Source: Nostoc sp. NMS2
GTDB lineage: Bacteria > Cyanobacteriota > Cyanobacteriia > Cyanobacteriales > Nostocaceae
Length of the DNA stretch: 64,000 bases
Reading direction: 5' to 3'
NCBI RefSeq assembly: GCF_017115105.1
Contig: NZ_JABXKH010000176.1
Coordinates: forward strand, 1-64,000
The notes beneath the pieces are model-generated. The model worked only from the letters and a program-made list of their open reading frames with translations. It made no database searches and was not told the DNA's origin. The translations under genes were made by a program, and so were the position numbers. Below, piece after piece: positions 59,418-64,000 of this stretch; position 1 is the stretch's first letter, and each line of letters starts with the position of its first letter.

Positions 59418-60434
59418 TTAAAGTTTAGCCATTTTTTCTATCCAGCCACTCAAATTAATATCTAAATTAAAGTTTCGTAATTTTTGTTCCATTCTTCTAA
59501 TTACCAGCATATATCGATGCAAAACTGATACACGAGGCATTTTGAGTCTGACAACCTCTTGACACAACCATAGATATTTTTCGGAATCCATGTTAAGTTT
59601 TTTAAATTTTTTGATTTGTGCATTCCAATCGTTATAGAAGAATAAGTTGAAATAATGAATCGATATAATATCATTCCAATGTTTAATTTGCAATTCTGTT
59701 GATAAGCGGTTATGTAAAGGTAATGGATAACTATAATTAGCAGGAAGATGTTCGACGTTTTCTTCCAAGGCACATAAAGTTACAGACAAAACAGACTGCT
59801 CAACAAAATAAATACCTTGGGGAGGGGTGATATCAAGGCGCATGACTTTTTCAAAATTCTCTTTCCAAGCTGTAAATATACCCGCACTCCTTCTGACAAC
59901 GACCAAACCAGAATTCCAGTAAGCTCTAATCCTTTTTTTACCAATTGGTGTTTCAACAAATACCTCACGCTTTACCCCCAGCACTTCATATAATTTTTGC
60001 CAGTACCATTCTTGAGAGTCTCGCAAACCTGTAGAACCAATTCCTTGACCATACTCAGGACGTAAACGAGCGTTACAATTAACAGGCAATAAAAACTCTT
60101 TTGGTTCAGAAAAAAAGCATTTATCACTGTCTAGAAAAACTAATATTTCTGCGTCGATATTTTGTTCTGCATAAGCACACGCCAGAGGCTTATTTGCTAA
60201 ATAATATTCATGAAATTCTTGATTGATAGGGACTTGTTGATGATTTACCTGCAACGCTTCAAATGCTTTTTGGGTTTGCTTTGATATTGGTTCACCTACT
60301 CTAGGATGAAAACTATATATAGGTGTATCTTTCAATTCTCCACAGAACTTACGAATACTTTCTGCAAGCATTAAAGACTGAGCTTCTAAGCGCCCAGGTT
60401 CTGTACAAATTATAAAAGCTATAGGTATTGACAT
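59418..60434 (-). CDS. Putative glycosyltransferase, GT-A-like
   Basis: A 338-residue protein with no certain family. The N-terminus IAFIICTEPGRLEAQSLMLA and AEILVFLDSDKCFFSEPKEF (about 93-112, DSD as a DxD metal site) suggest a GT-A fold. The region AYWNSGLVVVRRSAGIFTAW (about 171-190) recalls glycogenin/GT8 relatives (N-S-G-x-x-x). Context in the cluster supports a sugar-transfer role. It starts 24 bases after the GT4 gene's stop. Donor and acceptor unknown. Confidence 0.7.
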   Translation of the reverse strand: MSIPIAFIICTEPGRLEAQSLMLAESIRKFCGELKDTPIYSFHPRVGEPISKQTQKAFEALQVNHQQVPINQEFHEYYLANKPLACAYAEQNIDAEILVFLDSDKCFFSEPKEFLLPVNCNARLRPEYGQGIGSTGLRDSQEWYWQKLYEVLGVKREVFVETPIGKKRIRAYWNSGLVVVRRSAGIFTAWKENFEKVMRLDITPPQGIYFVEQSVLSVTLCALEENVEHLPANYSYPLPLHNRLSTELQIKHWNDIISIHYFNLFFYNDWNAQIKKFKKLNMDSEKYLWLCQEVVRLKMPRVSVLHRYMLVIRRMEQKLRNFNLDINLSGWIEKMAKL

Positions 60435-60458
60435 ATTATGAAGTATTTATTTACTAAA

Positions 60459-61730
60459 TTAGTTACTAAATGAAGATTTCTTGCCTATCATCAATATTTC
60501 CTCAAACAAAGCTGAATAACGACGTGCTTGAAGTTCTAGAGTGAATTCTTGTTCTGCTTTCTCACGAGCATAGAATGACAGCTTTTCTAACCTCTGCTCA
60601 TTTTCAAGTATCCAGGCAATTCCTTTGGCGAAATCGCCAACTTCATAAGGGTTAGCTAAGTAGCCATTTTGCTGATGATCGACAATATCTTTTAAGCCAG
60701 TAGAATTAAATGCAACAACTGGAGTACCACAAGCGAGTGATTCAGAAGCTGTCTGTCCAAAAGATTCTTGCAGAGACGGCACAAGCATCACATCAGCTGC
60801 TGAGTAAACAGTTGCTAAAGATATATCATCATATAAATGCCCCAAATAGTATGTCTTAAAGCCTAAATCGGGTGGATTTTCCGGTTGAGATGCCCCAAAA
60901 ATCACCACCTCAAAGTTGTCCTTCCATCCAGATTTACTCAATTCTTGTAGAGCTGGCTGCAACAAATGAAATCCTTTATTGCGATCGCTTGTTGCTTCTA
61001 TGGCTCCAAAGAGAATCAGCTTCTTATCTTGAGGTAACTTCAGCGTTTCTCGGGCAAAATACTGATTAATAGGTCGGTATTTTTGAGTATCCAATCCGTG
61101 AGGAATCACCTCAATTCGCAAATTTTGGAACAAAGAACTGGAACGAGCGCACTCTGCTAACCAAGAACTTGGGGAAACCAGAGTTAAATTAATATTTTTC
61201 CAAGCTTTTACTTTGCGCCGCCATACCCAACGGGATAAATCCCACTCACTACTACTGTTGAGTTGAGGGCAAGCTCCGCAGGATACTTTGTAGCGATCGC
61301 ATTCTCCAATAACGTGACACCCCCCAGTAAACCCCCACATATCATGGAGAGTCCAAACTAAAGGACGCTTCAGTTTAGGGAACGTTTCTATTTGCATAAA
61401 AGCCGCGCTAATCCAATGCAAATTGATTATATCTGGATTAATCTGAGCGACTTTAGGAATAACTCTATCTGGCAGCCATTGAATAAAAAATGGAGTATTT
61501 TTCTTTTGAGGATAAAGCTTTAATGGTAGGCTTTCAAATGTCAATTTGGCTTTGGCGATACCTTGAGATAGCCTAATTTTTGGGGCGATTACTGTTTTAT
61601 CATTACTAGATTTTTCCTGAACTAGCATTTGTGACTGTAGTCCTATATCTTGCAAACCTGTATGCAAGCGATAGGCAGCCCTTGCAGCACCTCCACCAAT
61701 ATCGTGAGTACTAAGATGTAAAACTTTCAT
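60459..61730 (-). CDS. GT4-family glycosyltransferase
   Basis: A 423-residue GT-B enzyme. MKVLHLSTHDIGGGAARAAY with AARAAYRLH is typical of the WcaC-like subgroup; WTLHDMWGFTGGCHVIGECD has the conserved acceptor His and Cys. The donor domain carries LILFGAIEATSDRNKGFHLL and SLQESFGQTASESLACGTPV (about 330-349), the E-x7-E nucleotide-sugar motif. Its start overlaps the end of the O-antigen ligase gene by 20 bases, proof of tight operon structure. Confidence 0.94.
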   Translation of the reverse strand: MKVLHLSTHDIGGGAARAAYRLHTGLQDIGLQSQMLVQEKSSNDKTVIAPKIRLSQGIAKAKLTFESLPLKLYPQKKNTPFFIQWLPDRVIPKVAQINPDIINLHWISAAFMQIETFPKLKRPLVWTLHDMWGFTGGCHVIGECDRYKVSCGACPQLNSSSEWDLSRWVWRRKVKAWKNINLTLVSPSSWLAECARSSSLFQNLRIEVIPHGLDTQKYRPINQYFARETLKLPQDKKLILFGAIEATSDRNKGFHLLQPALQELSKSGWKDNFEVVIFGASQPENPPDLGFKTYYLGHLYDDISLATVYSAADVMLVPSLQESFGQTASESLACGTPVVAFNSTGLKDIVDHQQNGYLANPYEVGDFAKGIAWILENEQRLEKLSFYAREKAEQEFTLELQARRYSALFEEILMIGKKSSFSN

Positions 61731-62985
61731 TTGTTTTAACTTCGTAATTACTAACTAAAATATTTTTACGATTTTGTTGATATTCAAGAGTCAAAGATAG
61801 AGACGTAGTGACATACATTAACCAATTCCAACTGGGAGTTAATAATCTTGCTTCTGAAAAATTAACTATTACAATAATAATTAGCATCTGCATTGGCCAA
61901 TAATCTTCCGGTTTTTTAGCGACAGAAATAATTCGAGTCAATGCCATTACAAAGAACCGGAAAAACCCTGCGGCAAAAGTCAAAAAACCTAAGAATCCTA
62001 ATTCTAACAATAGTTCTAAAAAACCATTGTGAGCATTACTTGCCCAATCATAAGTAGCTCTTAGATTAGATGCAGCAGGACTAGTCCAAAATCCAGAAAA
62101 TCCATAACCTAGCCAGGGTCTTTCCCAAATCTTGGACATCACTAGCTCCCAGAGATCAGAACGTCCATTGAAGGTAAGGTCTTTGCCAGAAGTACCAACT
62201 ATGGTATCGGCATTATTTACAAGTAACATTAAACCGATAATTAGTAACATTAAAGTCGAAGTAATCAGAATAACTTGTAATTTATAATTAGTTTTTTGAA
62301 ATGATTTATAAACAGGTAAAAGTAATATCATTGTTAATATAATCGTCAAAGACGTTGTTGAACGTGAGAGGATAATTAGACATATAGATATCCCACATAT
62401 TCCCCACATTAACCAACGATATCTATGGCTACTAAGAGCAAGGTGCAAAAAAACTCCTGCGCTCCAAGCCATCATGTATCCTAATTCGTTTTTATGACCA
62501 TAGATTCCACTCCACATACCTACTAATTCACGTGATTGGTGAATATAACCCGGTATGAATGCAGAAAATATCATAGATAATAATGCAGATGCACCAAGCG
62601 CCCAAGCAATTAGTCTCATTTGTTCGCGGAGAGAATAACGCATTGCCAAATAGATTGCTAGAAAATATAGTCTGATTAAACCTCTCATATAAGTAAGACT
62701 AGAACTTAAGTCTCCTGACCATAGAATAGAAAATATAACTATTGTTAGTAGAATAAACTGTAATGGACTTTTAGTAGTTACATAAAGAAAACCTTTCCAG
62801 TATAAAAGTAGGAAATAAAATAGAATTAAATATGAAACTATATTGAATATAGTATCTAGCTTATCGCCTCCAAGAGTAGATATAGAAATTTCCTGTGCAG
62901 GGTGTATGGTCAATGCCCCTACAGTGATAAGTAATAGTAAGACAGTTAATATTTTTTCTGTTAATTTTACCTTAGTTTCTGACAT
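61711..62985 (-). CDS. O-antigen ligase/polymerase family membrane protein
   Basis: A 424-residue protein with about 11 membrane segments and a large periplasmic loop. GMWSGIYGHKNELGYMMAWS (about 157-176, with the His-Lys-Asn of the family) and WLGYGFSGFW plus WASNAHNGFLELLLELGFLG (about 296-334, His in NAHNGF) define the Wzy_C/O-antigen ligase family. It joins or polymerises lipid-linked oligosaccharides at the periplasmic face. It gives the cluster its export-side step; no Wzx flippase is visible in the window, which may lie to the right. Confidence 0.92.
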   Translation of the reverse strand: MSETKVKLTEKILTVLLLLITVGALTIHPAQEISISTLGGDKLDTIFNIVSYLILFYFLLLYWKGFLYVTTKSPLQFILLTIVIFSILWSGDLSSSLTYMRGLIRLYFLAIYLAMRYSLREQMRLIAWALGASALLSMIFSAFIPGYIHQSRELVGMWSGIYGHKNELGYMMAWSAGVFLHLALSSHRYRWLMWGICGISICLIILSRSTTSLTIILTMILLLPVYKSFQKTNYKLQVILITSTLMLLIIGLMLLVNNADTIVGTSGKDLTFNGRSDLWELVMSKIWERPWLGYGFSGFWTSPAASNLRATYDWASNAHNGFLELLLELGFLGFLTFAAGFFRFFVMALTRIISVAKKPEDYWPMQMLIIIVIVNFSEARLLTPSWNWLMYVTTSLSLTLEYQQNRKNILVSNYEVKTNESFTS

Positions 62986-63017
62986 TTTATCTGTCTATTA
63001 ATTTACTAGATTTGTTG

Positions 63018-63944
63018 CTATTTTTTGACTGTTGAGTAATTTAGTTTTTTCTTCAATTCTTCTTTGAAAATATCCAATGCAGTTGCTTTATAGACTGTTT
63101 TTTGCGTAAAAACATCTGCCTCTATATTCCTCACAATAAATGGTGGATGTTTTAAGGGAAATTCCATTGCTTCCATCGACATATTAATGAACGAAAATTT
63201 TTGTTTGGAATTGAAATGAGTTGCGTCTGCACCAACACCAACATTAGAAATTAAATTGACATTGGGAATAATGCTTAAGCTACCCTGCATCCAGCAAGCG
63301 AATGTCCATTGATAATCCCAGGTTATTCCTGTAGGATTGTTATAAATAGACTGAAATATTCGTCGCCAATAATTTACTGCTTTTGTATCTATAAGAATGT
63401 CATATAAAATGTTTTCTGCTTGCACCTCTTTCCAGAGTTTCATGGTCAAATCATAATGTTGCCAAGCACGTCTCCAACTTGCCCAACCCCAGCAGTGGTT
63501 ATAACGAGAAAAGTAGTAACTGTAATTTGTGCGTTTTCGTCCAAATTGAACATTTTGGGCAGATATTGTACTGATTCTAGTATCATATCTATATTTTTCC
63601 AGTAGTTCTTCACTAAATCTGAAAAAATTCGGATGAGGGATACAATCATCTTCTAAAATAATTGTCTCTTCAACATTATTAAATACCCAATCTAAACCAC
63701 TAGATACTCGTTTTGCACAACCTAAGTTGATATCAGAATAATTTTTAATAACCTCACATTCCCAATCAACTCTTTCAATAATTGCCCTAGTTTCTTCACA
63801 CTTTTCTGCCTCACCTTCGCGGTCAGTGCGCGGCCCATCTGCAATTACAAAAAGTTTTTTTGGCTTGGCTTGGCGAATAGCTTCAAAAACTTTCTCTGTT
63901 TTTTGTGAGCGATTGAAAATAATAATAGTTACTGGTGTTTGCAT
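63018..63944 (-). CDS. GT2-like glycosyltransferase (GNT-I/HlpA-like)
   Basis: A 308-residue GT-A protein. TPVTIIIFNRSQKTEKVFEA opens it; the metal site is ETIILEDDCIPHPNFFRFSE (about 92-111, EDDC), and SRYNHCWGWASWRRAWQHYD (about 145-164) is the distinctive acceptor loop of this bacterial GT2 subgroup. It is the first gene of the visible cluster on the minus strand and 32 bases ahead of the ligase gene. The remaining 56 bases at the window edge contain no gene. Sugar unknown. Confidence 0.88.
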   Translation of the reverse strand: MQTPVTIIIFNRSQKTEKVFEAIRQAKPKKLFVIADGPRTDREGEAEKCEETRAIIERVDWECEVIKNYSDINLGCAKRVSSGLDWVFNNVEETIILEDDCIPHPNFFRFSEELLEKYRYDTRISTISAQNVQFGRKRTNYSYYFSRYNHCWGWASWRRAWQHYDLTMKLWKEVQAENILYDILIDTKAVNYWRRIFQSIYNNPTGITWDYQWTFACWMQGSLSIIPNVNLISNVGVGADATHFNSKQKFSFINMSMEAMEFPLKHPPFIVRNIEADVFTQKTVYKATALDIFKEELKKKLNYSTVKK

Positions 63945-64000
63945 ATTTAATTAATTTGGCTAATGTCATTAATATAGTATTAAAAATCAATAATAAGAAT

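Overview
This looks like chromosomal DNA of a filamentous, heterocyst-type cyanobacterium (Nostoc/Anabaena-like). The evidence is the dense scatter of the HIP1 octamer GCGATCGC, a MinCDE set, a fused molybdate transporter ModBC, an RpaA-type response regulator, a CO2-uptake NDH-1 operon with a CO2-hydration (Cup/Chp) protein, many small cyanobacterium-specific proteins, and gaps filled with short palindromic or G/C-skewed repeats typical of Nostoc genomes. No rRNA, tRNA, CRISPR array, prophage or intact IS transposase was recognised.

Layout. 0-3.8 kb: orphan Phd-type antitoxin, a decayed gene split by a short repeat, a DUF29 protein, a small membrane protein and a four-carbon acid sugar kinase-like protein. 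4-6.5 kb: minC-minD-minE. 6.7-21.6 kb: housekeeping and stress genes (exported protein with a clear terminator, fmt, DUF6464, carotenoid-desaturase-like oxidoreductase, methyltransferase, modBC, HsdR remnant, Cys/Met-rich copper-binding-type protein, hydrolase, rpaA, FeS-type photolyase/cryptochrome, SAM-hydrolase-type protein). 21.9-24.8 kb: a two-gene unit of a membrane protein and an Hsp70/actin-fold ATPase with its own membrane hairpin. 25-35 kb: M90 peptidase, EVE protein, methyltransferase, GT39 protein, then a MarR-HlyD-MFS-MFS export block with three shared upstream motifs. 35-45 kb: two convergent Uma2 proteins, TPR and coiled-coil proteins, BrkB and DUF4112 membrane proteins, hydrolase, O-methyltransferase and a 1.8-kb repeat-only tract. 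45.5-51.3 kb: ndhF, Tat-type beta-carbonic anhydrase, ndhD, CO2-hydration protein. 51.6-56 kb: M16 peptidase, deoxyhypusine-synthase-like protein, GH10 glycosidase. 56.2-63.9 kb: a seven-gene minus-strand glycan-synthesis cluster.

How the parts work together. The most coherent units are the Min system (division-site placement), the CO2-uptake operon (three NDH-1/Cup parts plus a carbonic anhydrase with a twin-arginine leader, suggesting coupling of lumenal or periplasmic CO2/HCO3- handling to NDH-1), the MarR-controlled tripartite-type exporter, and the glycan cluster (five glycosyltransferase-type proteins of several folds, a TagA/WecG-type transferase and an O-antigen ligase/polymerase), with an exported GH10 enzyme at its 3' side.

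The least explained items are the Hsp70-like/membrane-protein pair, the repeat-driven remodelling of genes (ModBC linker, MinC N-terminus, Uma2 insertion, coiled-coil protein tail) and nested miniature elements at 42.3-43.3 kb. All functional calls rest on reading motifs by eye; no database search was run.
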